From Actinacidiphila oryziradicis (GTDB taxonomy: Bacteria > Actinomycetota > Actinomycetes > Streptomycetales > Streptomycetaceae): a stretch of 64,000 bases of DNA. Where the stretch lies: positions 81,156 to 145,155 of the forward strand of contig NZ_SUMC01000022.1 in assembly GCF_005047355.1 (NCBI RefSeq), written 5' to 3'. Both the position numbers and the translations under genes were made by a program. Positions 17,312-25,822 of the stretch are shown here, one piece after another; position 1 is the stretch's first letter, and every line of letters begins with the position of its first letter. The notes beneath the pieces were generated by a model. It was not told where the DNA came from and made no database searches. It saw only the letters and a program-made list of their open reading frames with translations.

Positions 17312-18688
17312 TCAGTTGCCTCCGAGGAACTGTTCGGCGGGGATCGCGAGGAACCGGTGTGCGGACTGGTTGTAGAGGCGGGTTGAGGATTCGCTGGCGT
17401 GGCCGAGGGAGAACTTGACGAGTTCCACGGCTGCGGCGATGTTGTCGGCGATCCAGTTCTCGCGCCGGTGCTCGGGAACGGAGTTCGCGATGACGCCTCT
17501 GTAGATGCAGACGGTGAGATGGACGGCGTAGGTGTGTCGGCAGTCGTGGAGCCGGAATCCGCCGGGGAAGTCGGCTGTGATGTGGGCGCGGACGAAGTCG
17601 CGGGCGCCTTCGATGATGTGCTGGAGGCTCCGGTAGGCGAGGGGCTCGCCGGTGAACTCGTTGAGGAAGACGATCGGACTGGAGCCGTCTGGTTCCACCA
17701 GTCGGCGCCGGATCTTGTGGTCGCAGTCGGCCCACAGGCGGGTCCGCACGCCGCCGAGGTGGTCCGGGTCCTCGTAGCGGACCCGTTTCTGGTCGGCCTC
17801 CAGGATGCGCAGAGGCCGTTCTGGCATGTAGGTGGTGCGTGCGGTGATCTCCGCGCGGGCGTTGTCGACGTAGTCCCAGACGGCCTGGAGACGGTGTGTG
17901 AACACCAGGGCGTCGCCTTTGGTGATCTGGTCGGCGACGCGCATGGTGCTGATCGGGAGGGGGCTGATCCGTGGCAGTTCGTGGGTGGTGATGTTCGCGA
18001 GGTTGTGCCGGCGCTGGCCCGTTGCCAGGGCCAGCGAGATGAGGGCGTGGTCCCGGTCAGCGCCGAGGTAGGGCTGCTGGTGGCCGCTGAGGTCGACGCG
18101 GAGGGCTCCCATGAGGAGGTAGTCGGCGTACTCCGGGGTCAAAGGGATCCCCGCGGAGCCGGTGTTGCGCCGGCGGGGCGTGTAGCCAGCGATGGTCGTG
18201 CCGCTCCACTGGCCGTCTTTGCTGACCTTGATGATCTCGAACGGCGGCGTGTGCTGGTAGCGGCGCTGTAGGTACTCATAGAGGCGCTTGATGGCGGAGG
18301 AGGCGTTGCGCCAGCCCTCACTGGTCAGCATGTGGGCGTCCTGGCCGTACTGGCGGCGGCGGTAGTAGGCGTTGAAGTCCTCTTCGGTGGCGGCCAGGAC
18401 GGGGTCCCGGTGGTCTTCGAAGGGGTGGAGTCCGCGGTGGTTGACGAGGAAGTCCACCCATCCGACAAGGTCGGAGGCGATCCGGCTAGCGGTGCCGAGT
18501 TCAGGCTTGGCCAGGCAGTGGTGGCGCAGGAAGTTGCTCGTCAGTCCGTGAGTGCGGCCGTCGATCGTGATGAATGGTGCCAGTACGCGGTCGGCGTGAC
18601 CGAGGGGCAGGGGCGGCTCTCCGAGCGCGTCGGCCACGACCTGGTCGTCGTAGGCGACGGGGCGCTGCACGCGCACGTCCACCCCCAT
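17312..18688 (-). CDS. Tyrosine recombinase / site-specific integrase
   Basis: This 458-residue enzyme carries the full catalytic set of the phage-integrase family: arginine I in LALATGQRRHNLANIT, histidine-arginine box HDCRHTYAVHL, histidine in FSLGHASESS and the nucleophilic tyrosine in STRLYNQS near the end. It should cut and rejoin DNA through a covalent 3' phosphotyrosine. I prefer the ATG at 18688 over 18730, because the latter lies inside a perfect inverted repeat that is more likely a control or recombination site. It leads the four-gene operon and is the only member with an intact active site. Confidence 0.88.
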   Translation of the reverse strand: MGVDVRVQRPVAYDDQVVADALGEPPLPLGHADRVLAPFITIDGRTHGLTSNFLRHHCLAKPELGTASRIASDLVGWVDFLVNHRGLHPFEDHRDPVLAATEEDFNAYYRRRQYGQDAHMLTSEGWRNASSAIKRLYEYLQRRYQHTPPFEIIKVSKDGQWSGTTIAGYTPRRRNTGSAGIPLTPEYADYLLMGALRVDLSGHQQPYLGADRDHALISLALATGQRRHNLANITTHELPRISPLPISTMRVADQITKGDALVFTHRLQAVWDYVDNARAEITARTTYMPERPLRILEADQKRVRYEDPDHLGGVRTRLWADCDHKIRRRLVEPDGSSPIVFLNEFTGEPLAYRSLQHIIEGARDFVRAHITADFPGGFRLHDCRHTYAVHLTVCIYRGVIANSVPEHRRENWIADNIAAAVELVKFSLGHASESSTRLYNQSAHRFLAIPAEQFLGGN

Positions 18689-18705
18689 GCCGTCCTCCCC
18701 AACGC

Positions 18706-18746
18706 AGCGTGTCCCCCCGGAGTCGATCACTCCGGGGGGACACGCT
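18706..18746. repeat. Perfect 18-bp inverted repeat upstream of the recombinase operon
   Basis: AGCGTGTCCCCCCGGAGT at 18706-18723 is followed after 5 bases by its exact reverse complement at 18729-18746. It lies 17 bp before the chosen start of the integrase gene and about 85 bp from the nrdJ stop. A further GGGGACAC copy occurs at 18805-18812. It could be an operator, a recombinase-binding end, or a terminator for transcription running rightward; there is no T-run. Confidence 0.8.
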
Positions 18747-18829
18747 ACTTGGTCACATGCGACTCATGCCACCTGTGTCACAACTTCCCTCGAAACCTCA
18801 GGCAGGGGACACATTGAGGATGGTCATTT

Positions 18830-21736
18830 TCAGCTGCAGCCGCTCGTGGAACCGCAGCCCTCGCAGATGTAGCAGCTGCCGGCCCGCTGCATCTTGGTAC
18901 CACAGGAGAAGCAGAGCGGAGCATCAGCGTTGATACCGAGCTGGATCTCGATGAGTTCCGCCGATGTGTGCGCCTGCTTGGGCGCCGGGACCGCGGCCGG
19001 CGGCGCGGGGGCGACGGCCAGCGGCGGCTTCGGGGCCTCCGGCTGGCGAGGAGCGGACTGGGCGAGACCCTCGACATCCATCTCGACCTCCTCGACGGAC
19101 TGCTCGTACGAGCCGGTGTCGAGATGACGCTGACGCTCCGGTGCGGAGTGGATACCGAGGGCGGAGCGAGTCTCGAACGGCAGAAAGTCGAGCGCCAGAC
19201 GGCGGAAGATGTAGTCGACGATCGACTGGGCCATCCGCACATCCGGGTCGTCGGTCAGCCCGGCCGGCTCGAAGCGCATGTTGGTGAACTTCGAGACATA
19301 GGTCTCCAGCGGGACGCCGTACTGCATACCGACCGAGACGGCGATGGAGAAGGCGTCCATCATGCCCGCCAGGGTTGAGCCCTGCTTGGACATCTTGAGG
19401 AAGACCTCACCGAGGCCGTCGTCCGGGTAGGAATTGGCGGTCATATAACCCTCGGCGCCGCCGACCGTGAAGGAGGTGGTGATACCGGGGCGGCCCTTCG
19501 GGAGGCGCTTGCGGACGGGACGGTATTCGACAACCTTCTCGACAACCGCCGGGGCCACGGCCTCGGCAGGCTTCTCTTCCTTCTTCTTCGCGGAAAGCGG
19601 CTGGCCGACCTTGGAATTCTCGCGGTAAATGGCGAGCGCCTTTACCCCCATCTTCCAAGCCTCGAAGTAGATTTCCTCGACGTCCTCGACCACGGCGCTC
19701 GCGGGCATGTTCACGGTCTTGGAGAGCGCCCCGGACACCCACGGCTGGATGGCGGCCATCATACGGACGTGACCCATCGGGGAGATCGAACGCTCGCCCA
19801 TCGCGCAGTCGAACACCTCATAGTGCTCGGCCTTCAGACCAGGGGCGTCGATCACATGGCCGTGGTCGGCGATGTGCGCGACGATCGCCTCGACCTGCTC
19901 CGGCTGGTAGCCAAGCCGCTTCAGCGCCTGCGGCACGGTGTTGTTGACGATCTGCATCGAGCCGCCGCCGACCAGCTTCTTGAATTTCACAAGAGCCAGG
20001 TCGGGCTCAAGGCCGGTGGTGTCGCACGACATCGCCAGGCCGATGGTCCCGGTGGGTGCGATGACACTCGCCTGTGCGTTCCGGAAGCCGTTCTTCTCGC
20101 CCAGGCGGACAACGTCCTGCCAGGCTTCCGTGGCAGCCGCCCACACCGGGGTGTCGAGGTCGTCCGTGCGCGGGGCGACCGCGTTGGCGTCGGCATGCTG
20201 CTTCATGACGCGCTTGTGGGCGTCCGCGTTGCGGGCGTAGCCGTCGTACGGGCCGACGATCGCTGCGAGCTCCGCCGAGCGCCGGTACGACGTGCTGGTC
20301 ATCAGGGACGTGATGGCACCGGCCAGCGCACGGCCGCCGTCGGAGTCGTAGGCGTGGCCCGTGGCCATGAGCAGCGCACCGAGGTTGGCGTAGCCGATGC
20401 CCAGCTGACGGAAGGCCCGGGTGGTCTCGCCGATCTTCTGGGTGGGGAAGTCGGCGAAGCAGATGGAGATGTCCATCGCGGTGATGACGAGCTCGACGAC
20501 CTTGGCGAAGCGCTCGGCGTCGAAACGCTGGTGGCCCTGGCCGTCGTCGTCGAGGAACTTCATCAGGTTGAGGGAGGCGAGGTTGCAGGACGAGTTGTCC
20601 AGGTGCATGTACTCGCTGCAGGGGTTGGACGCGTTGATGCGGCCGGACTCGGGGCAGGTGTGCCAGCGGTTGATCGTGTCGTCGTACTGGATGCCCGGGT
20701 CTGCGCAGGCCCAGGCTGCCTCGGCCATCTTGCGGAAGAGCTCCTTGGCCTCGACCTCCTCGATGACCTCGCCGGTCATCCGGGCCCTGAGCCCGAACTT
20801 CGAGCCGGACTCGACGGCCTTCATGAACTCGTCGTTCACGCGAACGCTGTTGTTGGCGTTCTGGTACTGGACGGAGGTGATGTCATCGCCGCCGAGGTCC
20901 ATGTCGAAGCCCGCGTCGCGCAGGGCGCGGATCTTCTCCTCTTCCTTCACCTTGGTCTCGATGAAGGCCTCGATGTCCGGGTGGTCGACGTCGAGGACGA
21001 CCATCTTGGCGGCGCGGCGGGTGGCGCCGCCCGACTTGATGGTGCCGGCGGAGGCGTCGGCGCCACGCATGAAGGAAACCGGACCGGAAGCGTTGCCACC
21101 GGAGGAGAGCAGCTCCTTGGAGGAACGGATACGGGAGAGGTTGAGGCCGGCACCGGAGCCGCCCTTGAAGATCATGCCCTCTTCCTTGTACCAGTCGAGG
21201 ATGGACTCCATGGAGTCGTCGACGGAGAGGATGAAGCAGGCGGAGACCTGCTGGGGCTGGGCGGTGCCGACGTTGAACCAGACCGGGGAGTTGAAGCTGA
21301 AGATCTGGTGGAGCAGGGCGTAGGTGAGCTCGTGGTCAAAGATCTCGGCGTCGGCGGGAGAGGCGAAGTAGCCGTGCTTCTCGCCGGCGGCGCGGTAGCT
21401 CTGGACGACACGGTCGATCAGCTGCTTGAGGCCGGTCTCGCGCTGGGGAGTGTCGACGGCACCGCGGAAGTACTTGCTGGTGACGATGTTGACCGCGTTG
21501 ACCGTCCAGAAGTCGGGGAACTCCACGCCGCGCTGCTCGAAGTTGATCGAGCCGTCGCGCCAGTTGGTCATGACGACGTCACGGCGTTCCCAGACCACCT
21601 CGTCGTAGGGGTGGACGCCTGGGGTGGTGTGAACGCGCTCGATGCGCAGGCCGCCGCCCTTGCCGGCTGCCGCCGCTGCCTTGCCGCCGCCCTTGGCGCG
21701 AGAGCTTCGTGCCGGGCCGCTCGTCGTCTCTGTCAT
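18830..21736 (-). CDS. nrdJ: Class II (adenosylcobalamin-dependent) ribonucleotide reductase
   Basis: NrdJ (968 residues) reduces ribonucleotides to deoxyribonucleotides using vitamin B12 and needs no oxygen. The active-site pattern NASNPCSEYMHLDNSSCNLA is present, preceded by SGGNASGPVSFMRGADA and followed by QASVIAPTGTIGLAMSCDTT. The carboxy end carries a cysteine-rich tail, CFSCGTKMQRAGSCYICEGC, expected for redox regeneration or zinc. I place the start at the ATG at 21736 with GGGAGG upstream; the longer frame overlaps nrdR. It is cotranscribed behind nrdR and controlled by the NrdR boxes before that gene. Length matches other Streptomyces NrdJ proteins. Confidence 0.96.
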   Translation of the reverse strand: MTETTSGPARSSRAKGGGKAAAAAGKGGGLRIERVHTTPGVHPYDEVVWERRDVVMTNWRDGSINFEQRGVEFPDFWTVNAVNIVTSKYFRGAVDTPQRETGLKQLIDRVVQSYRAAGEKHGYFASPADAEIFDHELTYALLHQIFSFNSPVWFNVGTAQPQQVSACFILSVDDSMESILDWYKEEGMIFKGGSGAGLNLSRIRSSKELLSSGGNASGPVSFMRGADASAGTIKSGGATRRAAKMVVLDVDHPDIEAFIETKVKEEEKIRALRDAGFDMDLGGDDITSVQYQNANNSVRVNDEFMKAVESGSKFGLRARMTGEVIEEVEAKELFRKMAEAAWACADPGIQYDDTINRWHTCPESGRINASNPCSEYMHLDNSSCNLASLNLMKFLDDDGQGHQRFDAERFAKVVELVITAMDISICFADFPTQKIGETTRAFRQLGIGYANLGALLMATGHAYDSDGGRALAGAITSLMTSTSYRRSAELAAIVGPYDGYARNADAHKRVMKQHADANAVAPRTDDLDTPVWAAATEAWQDVVRLGEKNGFRNAQASVIAPTGTIGLAMSCDTTGLEPDLALVKFKKLVGGGSMQIVNNTVPQALKRLGYQPEQVEAIVAHIADHGHVIDAPGLKAEHYEVFDCAMGERSISPMGHVRMMAAIQPWVSGALSKTVNMPASAVVEDVEEIYFEAWKMGVKALAIYRENSKVGQPLSAKKKEEKPAEAVAPAVVEKVVEYRPVRKRLPKGRPGITTSFTVGGAEGYMTANSYPDDGLGEVFLKMSKQGSTLAGMMDAFSIAVSVGMQYGVPLETYVSKFTNMRFEPAGLTDDPDVRMAQSIVDYIFRRLALDFLPFETRSALGIHSAPERQRHLDTGSYEQSVEEVEMDVEGLAQSAPRQPEAPKPPLAVAPAPPAAVPAPKQAHTSAELIEIQLGINADAPLCFSCGTKMQRAGSCYICEGCGSTSGCS

Positions 21737-21854
21737 GTGCCGCCTCCCATTACAGGCAAAACGCCCAGAAGTGCCACGGTTCTTCCCGCCGCACAGCGTT
21801 GTCTGGCGCCGGGGCGCTCGTGTCGCTCCGGCAAATCTGTGGTTGTGCTGCCGC

Positions 21855-22367
21855 TCAGTCGGCGGCGTGGGCGGGCGCGAGGACGTCACTGTCCCCGTCG
21901 GGCCCGCGGGTGTCGTTGGGTGGGCGCTGCTCCCGCAGCTCCACGATGGCGGCCTCGAAGTCCTCGAGCGAGTCAAAGGCCCGGTAGACCGAGGCGAAGC
22001 GCAGGTAGGCGACAAGGTCGAGATCCTGCAGAGGTCCGAGTATGGCCAGGCCCACGTCATGGGTGGAGAGCTCGGCGGCGCCGGTGGCGCGGACCGCTTC
22101 CTCGACGCGCTGCCCGAGCTGGGCGAGCGCGTCCTCGGTGACGGGCCGGCCCTGGCAGGCCTTGCGCACTCCGGCGATGACTTTGTTACGACTGAAGGGC
22201 TCGGTGACGCCACTGCGCTTGATCACCATCAGCGAGGCCGTTTCCACGGTCGTGAAGCGGCGGCCGCAGTCGGGACACTGACGGCGGCGGCGAATCGAAG
22301 TGCCGTCGTCGGTGGTGCGACTGTCGACCACGCGGCTGTCGGGGTGCCTGCAGAAGGGGCAGTGCAT
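21855..22367 (-). CDS. nrdR: Transcriptional repressor NrdR
   Basis: NrdR (170 residues) senses ATP/dATP and represses ribonucleotide reductase genes. It has the N-terminal zinc ribbon MHCPFCRHPDSRVVDSR with RRRQCPDCGRRFTTVE, then an ATP-cone domain (VIKRSGVTEPFSRNKVIAGV). SVYRAFDSLEDF is the conserved late motif. The carboxy extension is acidic and variable. It lies 118 bp before nrdJ on the same strand and is divergent from lexA. The two NrdR boxes upstream imply autoregulation of the nrdRJ operon. Confidence 0.96.
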   Translation of the reverse strand: MHCPFCRHPDSRVVDSRTTDDGTSIRRRRQCPDCGRRFTTVETASLMVIKRSGVTEPFSRNKVIAGVRKACQGRPVTEDALAQLGQRVEEAVRATGAAELSTHDVGLAILGPLQDLDLVAYLRFASVYRAFDSLEDFEAAIVELREQRPPNDTRGPDGDSDVLAPAHAAD

Positions 22368-22492
22368 GTTCCCTCTCCCCTCTTTCCCGTTCCACCTGCG
22401 GATGACCGCACGACTGTGAGGCTCGAGGGGCCGCTGGGGCCCTCGAAGCAGACACCAGCATAGGGCATGTCCCCGGGTGTTCGCCTCCCGGG

Positions 22493-22539
22493 ACCACTAG
22501 TTGTGGGCCACAGGATGCATCCAACCACTAGATGTGGTG
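22493..22539. promoter_or_regulatory. Pair of NrdR boxes upstream of nrdR
   Basis: ACCACTAGTTGTGGGC at 22493-22508 and ACCACTAGATGTGGTG at 22524-22539 match the established NrdR-box pattern acaCwAtATaTwGtgt. They are 31 bp apart, about three helical turns, the spacing at which NrdR binds cooperatively. They sit about 125 bp before the nrdR start and should repress nrdRJ. Confidence 0.88.
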
Positions 22540-22771
22540 GAACGCGGCCCACCTCATCCACCGCGTGTCGTGGCGTTCGAGCGGACGGGAGCCTACGCGA
22601 CGCAGCGCATCGGCGCGCATCCGGGATGGGCCGCCACGGCGGTGCGACACTCCGTACGGAGCGGGTCGCCCAGCGCGATGCCGTCATTTCGGACAGCATT
22701 CAGATTCGAATGCATATTCGATCTATACACCCAATACCTTGATTACGTCAGCCAATCTGTGTAAATTCACT

Positions 22772-22785
22772 CGAACGTGTGTTTG
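22772..22785. promoter_or_regulatory. LexA (SOS) box upstream of lexA
   Basis: CGAACGTGTGTTTG matches the Gram-positive SOS box CGAACrnryGTTYG and lies 67 bp before the lexA GTG. It predicts LexA autorepression released on DNA damage. A second AT-rich palindrome-like site (CGAATGCATATTCG at 22707-22720) is nearby and less certain. Confidence 0.8.
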
Positions 22786-22852
22786 GCGCAACCTTTCGAA
22801 AGCAACTACCGTTGTCCTACTAGGGAGAACATCTCGAGAGGGGCCGCCGACC

Positions 22853-23623
22853 GTGACCACCACCGCAGACAGCGCCACATTGACCGCCCAGGACCACTCC
22901 CAGGACCGGCTACGCCCGATGGATGCGATGAACGACGACATGCCCAAACCCGCCCGCGCCCTTCCCGGCCGACCTCCGGGGATCCGTGCGGACAGCTCCG
23001 GACTCACCGACCGCCAGCGGCGAGTCATTGAAGTGATCCGGGATTCCGTCCAGCGCCGGGGATACCCGCCGTCCATGCGGGAGATCGGCCAGGCCGTCGG
23101 CCTGTCCAGCACATCCTCGGTCGCCCACCAGCTGATGGCCCTGGAGCGCAAGGGGTTCCTGCGCCGTGATCCGCACCGGCCCCGGGCCTACGAGGTGCGT
23201 GGTTCGGACTCGGGGCAGTCGCAGCCGACCGACACCACAGGCAAGCCCTCGGCGTCCTATGTACCGCTCGTCGGCCGGATCGCGGCGGGCGGCCCGATTC
23301 TGGCCGAGGAGTCGGTCGAGGATGTGTTCCCGCTCCCACGGCAGCTGGTCGGCGACGGCGAGCTCTTCGTGCTGAAGGTGGTCGGCGACTCAATGACCGA
23401 GGCCGCCATCGTCGACGGCGACTGGGTCACCGTCCGGCGCCAGCCAGTCGCGGAGAACGGCGACATCGTCGCCGCGATGCTCGACGGAGAAGCCACGGTC
23501 AAGCGCTTCAAGCGGGAGGACGGCCATGTGTGGCTGCTCCCCCACAACTCCGCGTACCAGCCCATTCCCGGTGACGAGGCGACCATCCTCGGCAAGGTGG
23601 TGGCAGTGCTCCGCCGGATCTGA
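22853..23623 (+). CDS. lexA: SOS repressor LexA
   Basis: LexA (256 residues) represses DNA-damage genes and cleaves itself when RecA is activated. The winged-helix domain is LTDRQRRVIEVIRDSVQRRG and GYPPSMREIGQAVGLSSTSS. The cleavage site is Ala-Gly in VGRIAAGGPI. The catalytic serine lies in VVGDSMTEAA and the lysine in EATVKRFKRE. I chose the GTG at 22853, giving VTTTADSATL as in other Streptomyces LexA proteins; the longer frame runs through the SOS box. It is divergent from nrdR and convergent with dinG, sharing a terminator. Confidence 0.97.
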   Translation: MTTTADSATLTAQDHSQDRLRPMDAMNDDMPKPARALPGRPPGIRADSSGLTDRQRRVIEVIRDSVQRRGYPPSMREIGQAVGLSSTSSVAHQLMALERKGFLRRDPHRPRAYEVRGSDSGQSQPTDTTGKPSASYVPLVGRIAAGGPILAEESVEDVFPLPRQLVGDGELFVLKVVGDSMTEAAIVDGDWVTVRRQPVAENGDIVAAMLDGEATVKRFKREDGHVWLLPHNSAYQPIPGDEATILGKVVAVLRRI

Positions 23624-23660
23624 CACACCGGATCTGACACACCGGGCCTGTGCCCGACCG

Positions 23661-23707
23661 GGCCCCGGTGCCTCCGCGCCACACGGTGAAGCGGAGGCAC
23701 CGGGGCC
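23661..23707. terminator. Strong bidirectional terminator between lexA and dinG
   Basis: GGCCCCGGTGCCTCCGC at 23661-23677 pairs perfectly with 23691-23707 over 17 bp around a 13-base loop. It lies between two convergent stop codons (23623 and 23722) and should end both transcripts. Confidence 0.9.
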
Positions 23708-23721
23708 TCGTTGCGTCCGGG

Positions 23722-25785
23722 CTAGACAGGCTCGGGCTCGGATCTGGCCGAGGCGTTGGTCTCTGCCTGAGCCTCTACCTCGGATCCGGAATCGGATCCG
23801 GGCCCGGACTCGGGGCCGGCCTTGGCCACCGCATCGATGGCGGCCAAGGAGCGGCGTACCTGATTGCGATCGGTGGTGTACCAGAGGTCCGGCATGGAGG
23901 ACTTCAGGAAGCTGCCATAACGGGCCGTGGCGAGCCTCGGGTCGAGGACGGCCACCACGCCGCGGTCGCCGGTGGCTCGGATAAGGCGGCCTGCGCCCTG
24001 GGCCATCAGCAACGCGGCATGAGTGGCGGCCACAGCCATGAATCCGTTGCCGCCACGGGCCTCGACGTCCTTCTGGCGGGCTGTCACCAGCGGGTCGTCG
24101 GGACGCGGGAAAGGGATCCGGTCCATGACCACCAGCTGGCAGCTCGGCCCGGGCACATCGACGCCCTGCCAGAGCGAGAGGGTGCCGAAGAGGCAGGTGC
24201 CGGGATCATCGGCGAAGCGGCGGATCAGCTCGCCGAGGGTCTCCTCGCCCTGGAGCAGGATCGGGTGGTCCATTCTGCCGCGCAGCGCCTCGGCCGCGGC
24301 TTGGGCGCCCCGCATCGAGGAGAAGAGGCCGAGGGTGCGGCCACCGGCGGCCTCGATCAGCTCGGTGAGCTCGTCAAGCATGTCCTCGCGGCCACTGTCC
24401 CGGCCCGGCTGGGAGAGGTGTCTGGCGACATAGAGGATGCCCTGTTTGCGGTAGTCAAAGGGCGAGCCGACGTCGATGCCCTTCCAGACCGCGATGTCCT
24501 CACCCTCGGTGCCCTCCGGGGCCAGGCCGATCGAGGCGGCGACTCCGTTGAAGTCCCCGCCGAGTTTGAGGGTGGCCGATGTCAGGACGACGGAGCGCTC
24601 GGTGAAGAGCTTCTCCCGAAGCAGCCCGGAGACGCTGAGTGGTGCGACGCGCAGGGAGGCGCCGAAACGATCGTGGCGTTCGCACCAGACAACGTCGTAC
24701 TCGGAGCCCTCGACGATGCGTTCGGCGACGGAGTGGATGCTCTCGACGGAGGCGAGGGCCTGCTTGCGTACGGCGTCCTCGTCCTGGACGGAGCGGTCCC
24801 GGGTCTCGCCGAGCGAGGTGATCACAAGGCGGCAGGCGTCGCGGAGCGCGGCCAGCGTATAGCCGAGGTCCTCGGGGATCTCCTCCAGGCGGCCGGGGAG
24901 GGCCAGCTCCATGAGCCGCTCGAAGCCCTCGGAAGCGCTCATCAGCGCGTCGGCGGCCTTCTCGTTGGCGAGCTTGGCGGCACGCTTGACGGCCCGGTTG
25001 ACGCTGCCGGGGGTGAGTTCGCCGGTGGCGACGCCGGTGACCCGGGAGACCAGCTCATGGGCCTCGTCGACGATCAGCACCTCGTGGCTGGGGAGGACGG
25101 GGGCGCCCTCGATGGCGTCGATGGCGAGCAGTGCGTGGTTGGTGACGACGACGTCGGCGAGCTTGGCGCGCTCTCGGGAGGCCTCGGCGAAGCACTCGGC
25201 ACCGTAGGCGCATTTCGTGGCGCCCAGACACTCCCGGGAGGTGACGGAGACCTGGGACCAAGCGCGGTCGGAGACGCCGGGGCTGAGTCCGTCGCGGTCG
25301 CCGGTCTCGGTCTCGTCGGCCCAGTCTCGCAGCCGGAGCAGGTCCTTGCCGAGCTTGCTCGTGGGGGCAGCGGCTTCGAAGGGGTCGAAGAGCCCGTCCT
25401 CCTCGTCCTGCGGGACGCCCTCATGGAGCCGGTGCAGGCAGAGGTAGTTCGAGCGGCCCTTGAGCATCGCGTACTGGGGCTCGCGGCGCAGTAGCGGGTG
25501 CAGCGCCGCGACAGTGCGCGGGAGATCGCGCTCGACGAGCTGGCGTTGGAGGGCGAGGGTCGCTGTGGCGACAACGACGCGCTCTCCATGGGCGAGCGCC
25601 GGCACCAGATAGCCGAGGGACTTTCCGGTGCCGGTGCCGGCCTGGACCAGCAGATGCGAGCCGTCGTCCACGGCGGCTTCGACGGCTGCGGCCATGGCGG
25701 CCTGGCCGGGGCGCTCCACACCGCCGACGGCGGTTACAGCGGCGTGGAGGAGGTCGGTGAGGCTAGGCGGCGAGGTGGCAGTCAT
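23722..25785 (-). CDS. dinG: DinG/XPD-like ATP-dependent DNA helicase
   Basis: The 687-residue superfamily 2 helicase has Walker A LVQAGTGTGKSLGYL, the DEAH box VLIVDEAHELV and motif SVVLTSATLKLGGDF. Late motifs include SLWQGVDVPG and AQGAGRLIRATGDRGVV. Four cysteines between motifs I and II (YLCLH, then CLGATKCAYGAEC) fit the iron-sulfur cluster of XPD/DinG enzymes, which unwind 5' to 3'. It follows the siderophore operon by 37 bp on the same strand and could receive read-through from it. A Ser/Glu-rich tail of about 40 residues closes the protein. Its position beside lexA suits a DNA-damage role. Confidence 0.92.
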   Translation of the reverse strand: MTATSPPSLTDLLHAAVTAVGGVERPGQAAMAAAVEAAVDDGSHLLVQAGTGTGKSLGYLVPALAHGERVVVATATLALQRQLVERDLPRTVAALHPLLRREPQYAMLKGRSNYLCLHRLHEGVPQDEEDGLFDPFEAAAPTSKLGKDLLRLRDWADETETGDRDGLSPGVSDRAWSQVSVTSRECLGATKCAYGAECFAEASRERAKLADVVVTNHALLAIDAIEGAPVLPSHEVLIVDEAHELVSRVTGVATGELTPGSVNRAVKRAAKLANEKAADALMSASEGFERLMELALPGRLEEIPEDLGYTLAALRDACRLVITSLGETRDRSVQDEDAVRKQALASVESIHSVAERIVEGSEYDVVWCERHDRFGASLRVAPLSVSGLLREKLFTERSVVLTSATLKLGGDFNGVAASIGLAPEGTEGEDIAVWKGIDVGSPFDYRKQGILYVARHLSQPGRDSGREDMLDELTELIEAAGGRTLGLFSSMRGAQAAAEALRGRMDHPILLQGEETLGELIRRFADDPGTCLFGTLSLWQGVDVPGPSCQLVVMDRIPFPRPDDPLVTARQKDVEARGGNGFMAVAATHAALLMAQGAGRLIRATGDRGVVAVLDPRLATARYGSFLKSSMPDLWYTTDRNQVRRSLAAIDAVAKAGPESGPGSDSGSEVEAQAETNASARSEPEPV

Positions 25786-25822
25786 AGGACCCCAAGCCTA
25801 AGGGGCGGCACTGACAGTGTGC

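Larger units (their letters stand above)
12707..18746 (-). mobile_element. Four-gene tyrosine-recombinase module (Tn554/RIT-like organisation)
   Basis: Four minus-strand genes are packed without spacers: 458, 618, 742 and 176 residues. Adjacent reading frames abut (TGA-ATG) or overlap by 8 and 4 bases, so they should be translated together. The first encodes a complete tyrosine recombinase. The next two keep parts of the recombinase carboxy pattern, and the last is a small coiled-coil protein. Elements of the Tn554 type (tnpA, tnpB, tnpC) and recombinase-in-trio elements have a comparable plan. No cargo gene is present. The outer ends cannot be fixed from this sequence; the limits given are the coding block plus the upstream inverted repeat. 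Confidence 0.65.

Noticed and set aside
12488..18829. Terminal direct or inverted repeats bounding the recombinase module
   Set aside because: The GGACACCCCGGA-like sequence near 12578 and the GGGGACAC sequences near 18736 and 18805 are similar, but too short and GC-biased to call ends.
19769..22141. A 790-codon open frame on the plus strand opposite nrdJ
   Set aside because: It is the mirror of a highly GC3-biased gene, contains no motif, and nrdJ on the other strand is certain.
22368..22852. Possible cobalamin riboswitch before the B12-dependent reductase operon
   Set aside because: I could not find the B12-box core or the expected folded leader; the visible control sites are NrdR boxes.
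23614..23641. A 14-bp tandem repeat at the lexA stop codon
   Set aside because: Only two copies (CCGGATCTGACACA), with no sign of function beyond local duplication.
23650..25494. A 614-codon plus-strand frame opposite dinG
   Set aside because: The Val/Gly/Asp-rich composition is typical of an antisense shadow, and dinG is complete on the other strand.
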